Part shown: positions 35,115-46,308 of the stretch, in pieces
Layout: every line of letters starts with the position of its first letter
How positions within the stretch are numbered: position 1 is the first letter of the stretch
Assembly (NCBI GenBank): GCA_027579435.1
Contig: JANBPK010001052.1
Location: forward strand, 32,940-96,939
Direction: 5' to 3'
From: Candolleomyces eurysporus
Lineage: Eukaryota > Basidiomycota > Agaricomycetes > Agaricales > Psathyrellaceae
DNA: 64,000 bases
Made by a program: the position numbers and the translations under genes
Notes under the pieces: model-generated
What the model was told of the DNA's origin: nothing
Databases searched by the model: none
Seen by the model: only the letters and a program-made list of their open reading frames with translations

Positions 35115-36923
35115 ATGTCTGGGATAACCCCCGTTCTCGACCAAGCTTGGCACGATCAGGTCAAGAAACTCACAGAAGACTTCCAAAGTATTTCGAATGG
35201 CAACAAAGAAATCGACATCCACCAGAAAATCGAAGAGCTTGGTGAGGTCGTGAAAACGGCTGTGGCCGCTAAGAAAATCGACGCCACCAAGATTGTAGTT
35301 GGTGCCATATCAGGTGCTCAGGGGCAAACAGTGGTTGACAGTGTATGGAAATTGGTGAAATTAGCCAATGACATCGACGACTCCTTTGCACGCATCGCCG
35401 AGGTCTTGCAGAAGGTTGATGCTAAGAAGTATACGCGAAACGATGGCTCTGTGGTGCAATACGTCGAACGGTGGGCGGCTCTTCGCAAGGTACGTGCTCG
35501 CGACCAATACCGTCGACAGATGTGTTGATATTGACAATCCATAGACATATGGCCAGCTCATCACAAAGTCCAAGGATGTCGCATCTGATGGAAAGGTGTA
35601 CACTGACAGTGCGCGGAGTATTTTAAGCTTCTGTGACAAAAATATGTACTGACAATTGGGGTTTCATTGCAGGATATGTGCGGGAGGTCTCTCCCCTCCT
35701 GAAAGACCTGAAACAGGTTATTGAAGCCCCGGAGACTCAAAAAGAAACGGTCGACCAGAAAAGAAAAGGCGCGGAACAAACGTTGCAGCTTTTGAAGGGT
35801 ATCAGTGTCGGGTTAACGAAGGTGTGCGGCTGCTGTCCAATACTTTCCTCTGACGGTACCTGAGTTTGCTCTGAGCGCAGGACATGGAGACGCTAAGGGC
35901 CGATGCGACTTCTCTGAGCGCGGGCTTCAATGGTCTCCGACAGGACGTCACTTCATTGTATGAAAACCTCACCAGTGATTTGACCGCCATCTTGGACGAC
36001 GTTGGAAAGGAAATAAAAACTGCTGAAAAAGTAGTCAGCGATTTTCAAGTCAAGTTACAGCAGCTTCATGAAAGTGTCCGTTTACTTCTTTCATCATTTA
36101 ACCGTCTATTGCTAATAACTGGCTCCAGCTCGACGGCGCCTCCACTGCGATGTACGCGTCGGTGGGGGTGGAATCGGCAGGTACGGCAGGACTCCTCGGT
36201 TGCGCTGTTGCTGCGGCAGCGGTTCCTGCGATTCTTCCACCAGTTCTCCTTGGCATTGTTATAGTACGTACCTCGAACCTGTCTCATCTGCACCCGCTTA
36301 TACGGTCCTGTAGACCTCCGCTCTTGCTGCGATCGGTGGAGCAATCGCCGGCGATATATTCGAAAATCAGGTCCAGGGTAAGCCACCCTCAGACATCCTG
36401 CGCCAGTGCGACATCAGTTTTAACCTTTTTCATTTTCATTCTTGTTCTTACAATTCAGACGCCGAGCAAAAACTCAGAGAGGCCCAGAAAAGGCTCGATG
36501 AGTTGCGACAGGAAAGCAATGACCTCCTTTTGTCCAAGTCAGACGTCCTTGAGGTCAAAAACTCGGTGGACCAAATGACTATTTGCTTCAAGACCATTAC
36601 CACAATTTGGACCACGGTATGGGATCTATGTTGCTCCATCGAAGAAGCTCTTAACTCATCCACTTACGCCCATCTTCAGATTCAATCAGACGCTCGGCAA
36701 TTGGAAACTTGGCTTCACGCTGCCCTGAATTCGAACCCCGATTCGCCTCTCCAGGTAAATTTCTCATATTTTTTCGGGTTTGCGCAGTGTTCTGAGTTGG
36801 ATCATGGTTTCTCAGTTAGTTGTCAAGGATCTAGGAGAGAATATTGGGACCATATACCAGGTTCTAGGACAGTTTCTGCAAGAATACGCCAACCAAGTGG
36901 CCACGAGTGGTGTTGGAAATTAG
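35115..36923 (+). CDS. Divergent alpha-pore-forming-type helical protein, copy 6
   Basis: Plus-strand member of the same family. Exons 35115-35489, 35545-35608, 35673-35821, 35881 to about 36048 or 36073, 36129-36263, 36314-36377, 36459-36616, 36680-36754, 36816-36923 (TAG). Exon 2 (64 bases) and exon 3 (149 bases) have exactly the lengths and phases of array copies 1-4, strong support for common descent. Words: IDATKIVVGAISGAQGQ, YGQLITKSKDVAS, EQTLQLLKGISVGL; coil; a long Ala/Val-rich hydrophobic segment (GLLGCAVAAAAVPAILPPVL, then ALAAIGGAIAGDIF); return coil (KLREAQKRLDELRQES); helical tail ending YANQVATSGVGN. The exon 4 donor is uncertain: GTGTCC at 36074 gives the wrong phase, GTCAAG at 36049 the right one. 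It is intact otherwise and stands alone, 1.5 kb divergent from copy 5. Confidence 0.6.
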
Positions 36924-37295
36924 CTAGTCTGCAATTTATCTTAGGGGAAGCGACTTGAATTTATGTACTAGTAGAGCATGGCGTCGTAGCAGTGCCTGAG
37001 ACAACCTTCTATGCATCCTGCTTCTATCTGAATATCTCAGACCGAGGGCAGCTAGAACAACAGTGTTGGTAGCAGGCTTGTCTGCTCCGAAACTTATAAC
37101 CTTTTGGACTCCGCCCTAGAATCATTTTTTTTGGCTCGCGTCCAGGGACCCTACTCAACCTTGGAAACTTACACAAACACTCGGACTCGGTTCCTTCATT
37201 AGATCCCCCATCAGATAAGATAATGCGCGATATTCAACATGCATCGTCTTCTACCCCTCTTTGCAGCAGCTTTTTCCACCTTGATGACGACACTA
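36924..37295. other. 3' flank of copy 6
   Basis: No gene supported up to the left end of the TIR element. Confidence 0.5.
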
Positions 37296-38699
37296 GGCGC
37301 CCCGCGTCGGGTTAAAACCACTCAACGCGGTCACCCGCCCAGCCGGTTTGCCAAACCTTGGCTGACTGGGACTGATAACCTGTCTGACTGGGCGCAGTCG
37401 GGTTATTGGCAACGGGTGAATTCCTAAGAATCTTCACCCGATTTTTGTTACAAACAATCCGCCAGGGCCGGGTCACTGGGCGAGTTTTTTTGCCTCATTT
37501 TGTGGATTAATTTAACACGTAGATGCGGATGGGTTTAACTTGTGATTTCAGTGCTTTTAGCTCGGTTTACAGGGTCAATATTCCAGCAGAGGAGCAAGTA
37601 GAACCGCCAATTCAGCCGGCTGACGGGTGAATTCAGCCCGCTTCAGGGGTGGAAATCGTTCGCTCTACGGGTGGAATTGAATCGGTTTACAGTTGTATTA
37701 AATCGTGTTGTACGGGCGATATTTTATTGGTATTTAACTGTATCTATAGCTCGACTGTTTGAAAGGGGAAGTAGAAGATCGGTATCACATTGAGGTATAG
37801 TCTCGAAGGTAAAATTAAATAAAAGAGGTATTGCGAGGGCAAAAAGTAGTGGATATACGGGTGAACGGGGTCAAAGAAGTCGGTTGTAGTTCAAAAGTGA
37901 ATCTATGAATGGCAGAGTGACTTAGCTATTGCAAAAGCCGTGAAGAAGGATGTTGTACTTACGATGAATTCCAACCCCCGTGTCGAATAACCGTATAATG
38001 CTGGGCAGGCTTGATTGGCTTTCATCAGCTGAGAGTGCTCAGGGCAGAGAGAAGCGGGGAGAGTGACGATTAAGCTATGTGAGAGGATCAGCACAATGGC
38101 GATTGGACCAAGTTGACATGAAGGATGGGAGTTGAGAGGGAAGAGTTAAGATTCAGAGGTGCGTTGGAAGAGACAAAAAGTTGCGTCGAGGCTGACGCGC
38201 ACCTTCCCGCTGATCATTGCCCACTCGCTTCAGAGCGGTCCTTGAGCGGTCCGCCTTGCGTCAGCCTCCTAAAGGATGGGAATCACAAAGCACCATGCCT
38301 TCCTCTGTTCGACTATCTGAGCATCAATCTTGAAAACAACATATTTTATGATAAACGCATTGAAACATTCACTGAGTAGCTAGAAAGATCTACTAGCCAT
38401 CCCCCAAGTCCCTGTCATTTTCGAATGCTGGTAACCTGCCTAAACAAGGTCTTTTCACTTGCCCATAATCTGGAGTTACAAGCCAAAATGACCAGTGCGG
38501 ACAGGGTGAAGCAACCTGTGCCGTAGCTGGTTTTTTCCCTGCATATTATCACCTGTCAGCCAAGGGAAACAAACTCGTTATCGTGCGGGGGATTCCAATC
38601 TGATCATATCCCAGTTTCTTCTTTTTGGGATCACCCGGTGGAGCCTGTCTGACGGGTTGAATCTGTTGCACGGGTTGCTTTGACCCGATGCGGGGCGCG
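37296..38699. mobile_element. Non-autonomous TIR DNA element, about 1.4 kb
   Basis: Both ends carry an imperfect inverted repeat: left GGCGCCCCGCGTCGGGT then TAAAACC; the right end, read inward, is CGCGCCCCGCATCGGGT then CAAAGCA. Each is flanked by TA (37294-37295 and 38700-38701), consistent with a TA target duplication as in Tc1/mariner- or PIF-like elements. Inside, words around CGGGTGAA and ACGGGTGGAAT recur on both strands near the ends (37380-37720, 38600-38690), like subterminal repeats. No transposase frame is present, so it would need a helper. The superfamily is not certain. Confidence 0.6.
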
Positions 38700-38736
38700 T
38701 AGTGCGAGAACGACCCATCTCAATTCCACGACAAAT

Positions 38737-39545
38737 TCTGTTGGCTAGCGCTGCTTTTGCTCTCCTTCTCCTCGTGCCTATCCTTGCTCCCCTTTGATCC
38801 TGCGCCCATGAATCATCCTCCTTCGACCGCTATCACATGCGGGATCGAGCGCACTATGCGTATTCGGCCTTGTCCTCTGTATCGCGTTATTAAGCAAACC
38901 CACTGTCTCTTGATGGGCCAACGTCTGGGAAGTTAACGCCTCTAGGTGAAGAATGGAGATCAGAAAGATTGGGGGATGGGCAAGGAGAAAGGGCTGAGTG
39001 TGGCGTGGGCGGTGCTCTGGGTTGTCGGAATCGCCGTGGCCTGGGCATTGAGGAGGGTTGGGGAGTGTCCTGATGAGGTGCGTATTCAAATGTCTTCTCG
39101 CTGTTCCTTCATCTTGCCTAACCAATATTCTTATATGATACAGAAATGGGATAGCTACCTATCCAAATACGCCACCGACCTCCCCAACCACCCAGACCGA
39201 GCCGGGACATTCCAGCCTCTCCAATCATTCTGGGACAAGCTCTTCTCCTCTTCCGCAAAGCATTCGGACGATGCTGCTTTCTTCCTTGTCCCACCGCCTC
39301 CGAAAGGCGAGAAAAGTATCGACGACATGATCTTCCTGTTGTCCGACAAGGATCCGAAGCATCCTTGTTTCGCTGGAGAAGGCAGGAAAGTCCCTGGAGA
39401 CGCCCTCAATGCATACTACTCCATCCCACCACCTCTCTCTCAACGAGCCCTCAATTCAAACTTGGCAAGGCCAAGAAGGACAAGAACACGAAAGTGGACT
39501 TGAACGCCGAGCTGGAAGACATCGCAGTTCCTAGCGGCGTCGCAT
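38737..39545 (+). pseudogene. Truncated duplicate of the DUF4203-like gene
   Basis: Collinear with 27458-28264: ACAAATTCTGTTGGC, then the last TM helix region (WAVLWVVGIAVAWAL) and exon 2 (FQPLQSFWDKLFSSSAKHSD through LNAELEDIAVPSGVA). The intron is retained at the same place (about 39079-39143), so this is a DNA-level copy, not a retrocopy. It has a stop early in the left part, a small shift near 39440 (ACCTCTCTCTCAACGAG against ACCTCTTTCAACGAG), no start and no end; it is cut on the right by the LTR-like repeat at 39546. Confidence 0.85.
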
Positions 39546-40951
39546 TGATACGGCAGTTGCCTGCATACCCTTAGAAAAATCGCGATTTAATAGAACTTTT
39601 CTTTGGAAGCTCTTCTGAATTAAAGTACTAAGTAACGATAACGACTTATAGAACTTAGCATGTCTTCTGAACATTGCGAAACTAAGAGTCAAAGCGGTTC
39701 CCGGCTTCAGACTTAGCAGCTCTCAAGGATCTGGCTCAGAACCTAAGTACGACGGTTCGGCAGTGGTGCTTTAAAATAGGAAGGCCCTGCGAACGTATCC
39801 GAAGGGTAACGAATTGATTCGGAACCACAACTGCGTGCCCGACCTGGCGAGGTACGGCGTAGGGAGAGAGTCTGCACACTACAAGGGACATTTGCCCTGA
39901 CATTTGCTAAGTGGAAGGTGTAACGTCACTCTGTGGCTTCGAGGACGTGATGGCAAATCCGTTAAGTCAATTAAACATGACAGTTACTGGATTCGGAAGT
40001 ACGAAGCAGCTCGGTTGAGAACTTCTGAAGAGCCGACTCAAGGTGTGAACTGATGTGGAGTGGAGACCGGACCCGCGGCGGTCTTCAGAACCCGAGACAG
40101 GTTTCGGTCTTGCGAACCGACGTGGATAACAAGGAAAGCAGGGAGTGCAGAAGAATGCGGAAGGCCTAGAGCCGGGGCGATGACGTGATAAGGGCTTGGG
40201 AGTGGTGCCCAGCGAACCGGATAGACGGAAGTAGGGTCGGGAGCAAAGGTACTCACCTCCGAACCTATTCCGAACTATCTAAAGCATGTGGAAGTAGTGG
40301 AGTGCCGTTTCGGCAGTGGTTCCGAATGCGTCTCAATGCAAGTCTAGGGAGGTCGAGATCTAGTTCTGGAGCCTGGATACCCTCATATGATTATTTCTTT
40401 TTGGACTGGTTAATTTCATGTGTTTTTATCTCTGTTTGTTTTGAATGTGTTTGCCAAACTTATTTACAGTATTTAATCTTGGACTCTAAGTACTGAATCT
40501 ATATAGCGGGTAGCTAGCGTTGTATTTTGCGTCCAGGTCCGTGTTACCCACCGAATCTACGAGAGCCTTTCTGTTATCTTTTGCGTGTTTAAGTTCAGAA
40601 GTCGTTCGGAGGCCGTGTCCTCATCGCGTTGTTAAAGTTATATCGTGTCGAGACCGTGTTCTCACTTCTGAAGTTGAATCCGTGTATTGTCGAAGTCTGT
40701 TGTCTACGAAGTTCAGCTTCCGAAGCAATAACATCGAACCTGGTTGAGCCTTAGCTCCCCCTCGAACTTGCGATTGCAAAGTTTACGTTCCGAAGCCCAA
40801 GTCCAGCTTGACTTAGAGCTTTCCACTATACCCTTGCCCGCCTCTTATTTTCCAAAGATACTTGGTGTGTTTGTTTTGTGTGTGTGTTGGTGTTAGAGTT
40901 TGGTTCTTCGTCTTGTTGTGTTTTGAGCCTTAGAACGCGACCTGCGCATCA
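39546..40951 (+). repeat. Left LTR-like repeat
   Basis: TGAT...ATCA termini; homologous, with scattered substitutions, to the reverse complement of 51343-52749. A possible primer-binding site with TGGAGCCCACCG begins at about 40957, just after the end, as expected for a 5' LTR of an LTR retrotransposon. It contains at least 12 TTCNGAA words. Confidence 0.75.
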
Positions 40952-41069
40952 TCTATTGGAGCCCACCGCAAGGGGAAGTTTTCAAGAATCAATTAGACTT
41001 CGGTTTATTGCTTCAGAAGCTTTCCTTTGTGGCAACAAGTTTTATTAAGACCTTACTACGAGTTCGCAC

Positions 41070-42980
41070 TTGCGAATTTACAACATTCCGTCTTCAAAAG
41101 CTACTACAGCTAAGAAGGCTAAGAAAGGAAAAGAGAAGAGAGTTGGGAGTTCCTCAGATCGAGAAACCCAAGCTTTGAGATCAGAAGAGATCATTTCTGG
41201 TTCTGAAGCTGAGACTGTTGGTACAACTCAGTCTCTAGGTCGAGTTACTACCAATTCGCAACGAGCCGGTTTAAATCCCAGACTTCCTACTGTCTATCCA
41301 GACGCCAGAACGAGAGTTCAGAAAGCAGTCAAAAGAGCTTTCCAAAGTTCATCTGCATACGGAGATTCACTTGACGAAGTAGAAGAAATCGCAACTGCGC
41401 TTCAGAAGTCATTTCAGTCCTCCCCAAGTAGATCACAAAGAAGAAGACGAGTTCAGAAGATGAATCCTAGCATTCTCGACCCTACGGCTATGGAGAATGT
41501 GGAAGCCATGCCTTCAGGGCAAAACTTCCCTCCGAGTTACGCCAAAAATCGACCGCACTATGAAAAGTCCCAGATTCTGGATTACTTAGCACAGTGTGAA
41601 GAAGTAATGGCAATAAACAAAGTGGAGACAGACTGGGTTAAGAAGATGATCCTGGTTTACTATCTGTCTTATACAGAGAAGCAGGTGTGGACTCAGATGA
41701 GCAAGTACAAGACCGGAACTTATGAGGAGTTCAAAGAGCAGGTGCTGAGTTTCCACCCTCAAGCTCTGAAGCAAGCCAAAGGAGATCTAGCAAGGCTGAA
41801 GCTCGTGTGTGCCCCTTATAAAGATCTACAACAAAGGGACTACGATGCCTTAATAGAATTCCACTTGCTGTTCAGAAACAAAGCGAAAAAGTTGGGAAAA
41901 CTTGTCAGCAATCGGGAGCTTGCAGAGACTTATTTAACTGCGCTTCACGAAGCTTTCAGAGAACAAGTTCTCGACGCTATCGCTAGGGATAATGAGGCAA
42001 CCCAAGATCGACTGCTAGTAAGAGGGGACGAGCCTCTGAGTTGGGAGAAATACCTGGACAAGGCAGAAGTGCTAGCCAGTTCGAGAAAGCAGTTTACTGA
42101 GGACTTCAACTTCGACAAGGCTGGGGGTAGCGTTTTACCGAAACCCTTCTCCTTTGTGAATCCCACCGGAACTGCCCCTCGAGCTTCCAAAGCGCCTAAA
42201 CCCCAGGAATTGCCTTCGGCACCTGTGAAACAAGAAGTGAATGAGGACCGATTGTTGCAGCGCTTCCACTCAATGTTGAACGAGAAGTTCAACGAGTACA
42301 AGGATAGGAATGAAAGGTTCATGAGTGATATGAGGAACACAAAGGACAAGATGGAGATAATGCTCAAGAATCCTCATAATTTCATGTTGAATCAGCAGAA
42401 CCATCCATCGTGCCCAATTCCNAACCCATCGCAAAGACAACCGGTTTGTTTCTACTGCAACCAACCCGGTCATTACATGGGAACTTGTGTGGCCAGGGAA
42501 GCGCATATGAAGGCAGGAAAAATCCAACAAAGACATGATGGATTATATACTGCAGATGGAAAGCGACTGTTCCAAAATGAGCACGAGAGTATGCACGAGT
42601 ATGTGGACAAGTATGTGGCGGGGACAGTTCAGAACGTGCAGAACGTTTATGACAATGAGTATTCAAGGAGTCAGTTCAACTACAACTCTTATGAAGCGGA
42701 ACCAGTGACTTGAGACAACATTAGGCAGCTGCAGGCAGCTATTGAGAGTCTGACTCACAAAAATCCGGCGTCAAGGACCCCTTTGCCATCACAGACTCAG
42801 CAGTTTGTGCAAAACCAAGAGGAATCTGGCCTCAATCAACTCCGAAGGGAACAAGAGCGAATGAGTCGAGTCATGGCGCAGTTGGTGGACTCTTTGGAAG
42901 ATCTTAAAGGGAGAAACCAGAGTCAGTTCGTAACTACAAGAACTACTGGGAATTCCGAAGAGGATTTTCAAGACGACTGA
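41070..42980 (+). pseudogene. gag: Gypsy Gag, interrupted
   Basis: Gag of a Ty3/gypsy element that binds and packages element RNA. The frame is open from about 41070 (no certain ATG; the first good one is MNPSILDPTAMENVEAMP near 41460). It has a basic Lys/Arg/Ser-rich start, a helical capsid-like core (ILDYLAQCEEVMAINKVETD, LAETYLTALHEAFREQVLD) and one C-x2-C-x4-H-x4-C knuckle (CFYCNQPGHYMGTC near 42450). TGA at 42711-42713 interrupts it, after which the same frame stays open to TGA at 42978-42980, with the coil RREQERMSRVMAQLVDSLED. N at 42422 does not disturb the frame. A one-base shift near 42980 links it to the protease frame. Confidence 0.7.
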
Positions 42981-42984
42981 GGAA

Positions 42985-44323
42985 GGATGCTTCTGCCGCG
43001 AAGAGGACTTCGGTTGGTTGCGGTAGAAAAGCTCCAGAGGCCGTTACAAGAAAACCCAACCCAGTGACTATTGACAGTGATGAGGAAGAAGAAGAAGAGG
43101 TTAGGAAGCCGACCAGAAAAGAGCCCGTGCGATGGGAAAAGGTGGAGACTGAGAAAGGAGTTAGATTCAGAGAGCCGGTAGTGGAAGCGCCTAAGGCAAA
43201 GATACCCGAACGACCATATGTCATGGTGCCGCCCTTGCCAACTAAACCACTCGCTCCTTTCAGAGAACCCGCTTCAGAAGCAGCTAAGGCAAGAAAGCCA
43301 GTTTCTACCCCATTGCCCGTGCTTGAGAAAAACCAATCATATAAAAATAGAGTGCCGATTGAAGATGAAGAAGCTCTGAGGAGGATAGTAGAAGAGCTTA
43401 TTAACACTAAATTCACTACAAGCCTTAAGGATTTGGCTAGTGTCTCTGCTCCAGCTTGGGAGTATCTGAAGAAGATGATCACAAGACGAAAGGTGGCCAG
43501 AGAGGAAGGGAAGGCTTTGGATTTGGAGTACCATCTCATTTCGCTTATGGACATGTTGACTCGGAAGCAGGAGGACAAGGTGGTCCAACTTCTGAACCTG
43601 CTAGAGGAAGAGGATATGCGAGTGGAAGAGTCGGAAGTTACTAGCTCAAACCAACAAGAGGAAGAGTCACCCAAACCAGTTGTAGTAAGCACTTATGTGC
43701 AGTTGGAGGAGTTGCCTCATGCCCAGATCTTTTGTGCGCAGGACGTACCAGGGATTCCGGATGGAGCCTTCGTATTGACAGACCCAGTGGAACAATACCT
43801 TAATTCCCTTGCTGAAGGTGAAGAACCTCGCCCAATCCTCATGGCGAGAGAATCAGTTGCCCTTAGAACTGTATTCCCTACCATCCATAAGTCGGGGAAA
43901 GCAGAAGTCCTGTTGGACACTGGCTCTCAGATTTGTTCTATGGACGCCGATATAGCTAGGAACTTAGGCATTTCCTGGGATCCAGATGTTGTCATACATC
44001 TCCAATCTGCCAATAGGACTGTGAAAAAGATGCTTGGGTTAGCTCGGAACGTTGAGTTTGACTTTGGAGGTGTAATTGCATATATACAACTTCACATAAT
44101 TCGAAGACCGGCCTATAGTGTGCTTCTGGGACGACCCTTTGACGTTGCAATGAGTAGTGAAGTCTCAAATCACACTTCGGGAGAACAGAATTTGACTCTG
44201 AAGGATCCTAATACCGGAAGGAGGATTACTATTCCTACCTTTCCAAAGGGAAAGCCACCTCCGCACATTCAGAAGGAGTTGTGGGATCAAGAAAGTCGAA
44301 ATTTTTGGAACTCAAGGATTTGA
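42985..44323 (+). pseudogene. Gypsy linker and aspartic protease region
   Basis: Frame +2: an acidic/basic linker (DSDEEEEEEVRKPTRKEP) with Pro-rich repeats, then an aspartic protease with LLDTGSQICSMD at about 43905, catalytic DTG intact, and LLGRPFDV as the flap-side motif. It ends at TGA 44321-44323, possibly a decayed readthrough into the reverse transcriptase region. The protease would cut Gag-Pol. Confidence 0.65.
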
Positions 44324-45688
44324 TCCAGGGAGATCATGGAGAAGTGGGACTCACCCTCGAGTATGATGAAGAATCAAAAGAAATGTACTTCACCCACATG
44401 GTTTCATCAGAAAAAGAAAAANTTTACAAAAACAGAGTTACAAGTAGCCTATGTGCAAATGGCGTTGATGGAGCACAAACCTGAGACAGAAGATGAGAAG
44501 TTAGCGAGTGCGCGCTTTCAGAATTTCCTTCAGACGGTTCGCAACCTGGTTCAGAAGCGAAGCGAAGGCGACGTTCGAACAAAAGACAGACGTACCTAGC
44601 GCTGTGCCTGAAGGTTCGTCTCAGGATCAGAAGACAAAGGCCAAGATGCAGGGGGTCTCTACAGGAACCAAATATAAGAAGGTTGTGGATAAAGTCAAAC
44701 CGGTGCTTGGGAACCTGGATGAGAAGTTCAGAATCGTCCAGGAAATTAAAGGGGATCCTTTAGCGGATATGCCGAAGCTTCCTACCCACCCACCTGACTT
44801 TGTACCTACTGGTCGCTATACTGAAGAGAGAAAGATCGCGATGGACAAGTTGCACAAAGGAACTTTCCTTTGGCCAGAAGAAAGGAAGCTACTTCATCAC
44901 TTTGTAGGAGTTCATAACGAGGCGTTTGCATGGGATGACACAGAAAGAGGCAGTTTTAAATCAGAATACTTCCCTCCAATTGTTGTTCCTACTGTAGCCC
45001 ACGTTCCGTGGGTTCTGAAGAATTGTCCTGTACCTCCTGGACTTTATGACCGGATCTGCAGCTTGATTAAACAGAAGATTGATGCAGGAGTATATGAACC
45101 ATCAAATTCATCATATAGATCAAGATGGTTTTGCGTCCTGAAGAAGGATGGAGAAAGTTTGAGGATAGTTCATAGTTTGAAACCGCTGAACAAGGTTACC
45201 ATCGCGCATTCGGGTGTTCCCCCTGCTACAGAAGACTTAGCTGCCAAGTTTGCAGGAAGAGCATGCGGAGGTTGCTTAGATTTGTACGTTGGATATGACG
45301 AACGACTTCTGGCACCTGAGTCTTGGGATTTGACAACTTTTCAGACTCCCTTTGGGAGACAAATTCAGTACCAATTTTCCATGATGATGTCACCTACATT
45401 TTGCAGGAGGAGATACCTGAAGTGACTTGGCCCTTTGTAGACAATGTGCCGATTGGGGGACCTAGGACAAGGTACCAATCAAAGGATGGGACGTATGCGA
45501 CTATACCTGAGAACTCCGGAATACGTAGATTCGTCTGGGAACACTTTCAGAATGTGAATAGAGTGGTTCAGAGGATGAAGTACTGCGGAGGAACGTTCTC
45601 AGGGAAGAAGTCTATTATCTGCGCAGAAGAATTCGTTGTGGTGGGACACTTGTGTACATTTGAAGGAAGGAAGCCATTGCCTGATTGA
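44324..45688 (+). pseudogene. Gypsy reverse transcriptase, broken
   Basis: After an EMYFTHMVSSEKEK segment, N at 44422 sits at a frame break; without it the frame runs on into TKTELQVAYVQMALMEHKP. The RT core follows: YRSRWFCVLKKDG, LRIVHSLKPLNKVTI, CLDLYVGYDER and TTFQTPFG. Then a deletion removes the LxxLPMG part and shifts the frame at about 45360; the rest (NSVPIFHDDVTYIL, PFVDNVPIGGP) is open to TGA at 45686-45688. In the family the catalytic motif is F-x-D-D; here it is FVDN, the second Asp changed to Asn. The enzyme cannot be active. Confidence 0.75.
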
Positions 45689-46308
45689 GTTTTGGTGATT
45701 GAGCGTTGGGGTCCATGTCATTCGGTTTCCGATGTTCGATCGTTCTTAGGAACCGTTGGAACGTTCAGAATTTTCATTCAGAACTACGCCAAACGAGCAG
45801 AACCAATTCAGAAGTTGACTCGTAAAGAGGCACCCTTGAAGTGGGGAGAAGAACAAGATATGGCGATGGAGGATTTGAAGAAGGCAGTTAGGGAAGCCCC
45901 TTGTCTTCGTTCATTGGACTATGATATCGATACCGAAATTAAGTTGTTGGTTGATACATCTTATATCGCTATTGGGTGGTACATAAGTCAAGAAGATGCG
46001 GAGATTGCGAATAAGTGGTGGTATGCCAGATTTGGAAGCACTTTGCTCTCTCCTCGAGAGGCTAGGTACTCTCAACCAAAATGAGAATTGTTCGGGTTGA
46101 TGAGAGCTCTGGACGAAAACAAGTACTGGCTAATTGGTTGTAGGCGCCTGGTGGTCGAAACCGATGCACAATACATCAAGGGCATGCTGAACCACCCTGA
46201 AGAAGGTCCTAATGCTACTATCAATCGCTGGATTGAAGCCATCCTAATGTACCATTTCGAGTTAAGGCACGTTGCTGGCAAGACTTTTGCAGCAGACGGT
46301 CTCTCTAG
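45689..46308 (+). pseudogene. Gypsy RT C-terminus and RNase H
   Basis: Reads FLGTVGTFRIFIQNYAKRAE, then an RNase H domain with LLVDTSYIAIGWYIS and YARFGSTLLSPREARYSQPK, then a TGA at 46082-46084 and, in the same frame, ELFGLMRALDENKYWL, ETDAQYIKGMLNH and VAGKTFAADGLSR. The stop lies where an Arg or Lys codon would be expected. Confidence 0.7.

Noticed and set aside
34552..35115. 187-codon open frame on the plus strand
   Set aside because: Pyrimidine-rich promoter-like DNA, an N in the middle, no domain and no splicing logic; it runs into the start of copy 6.
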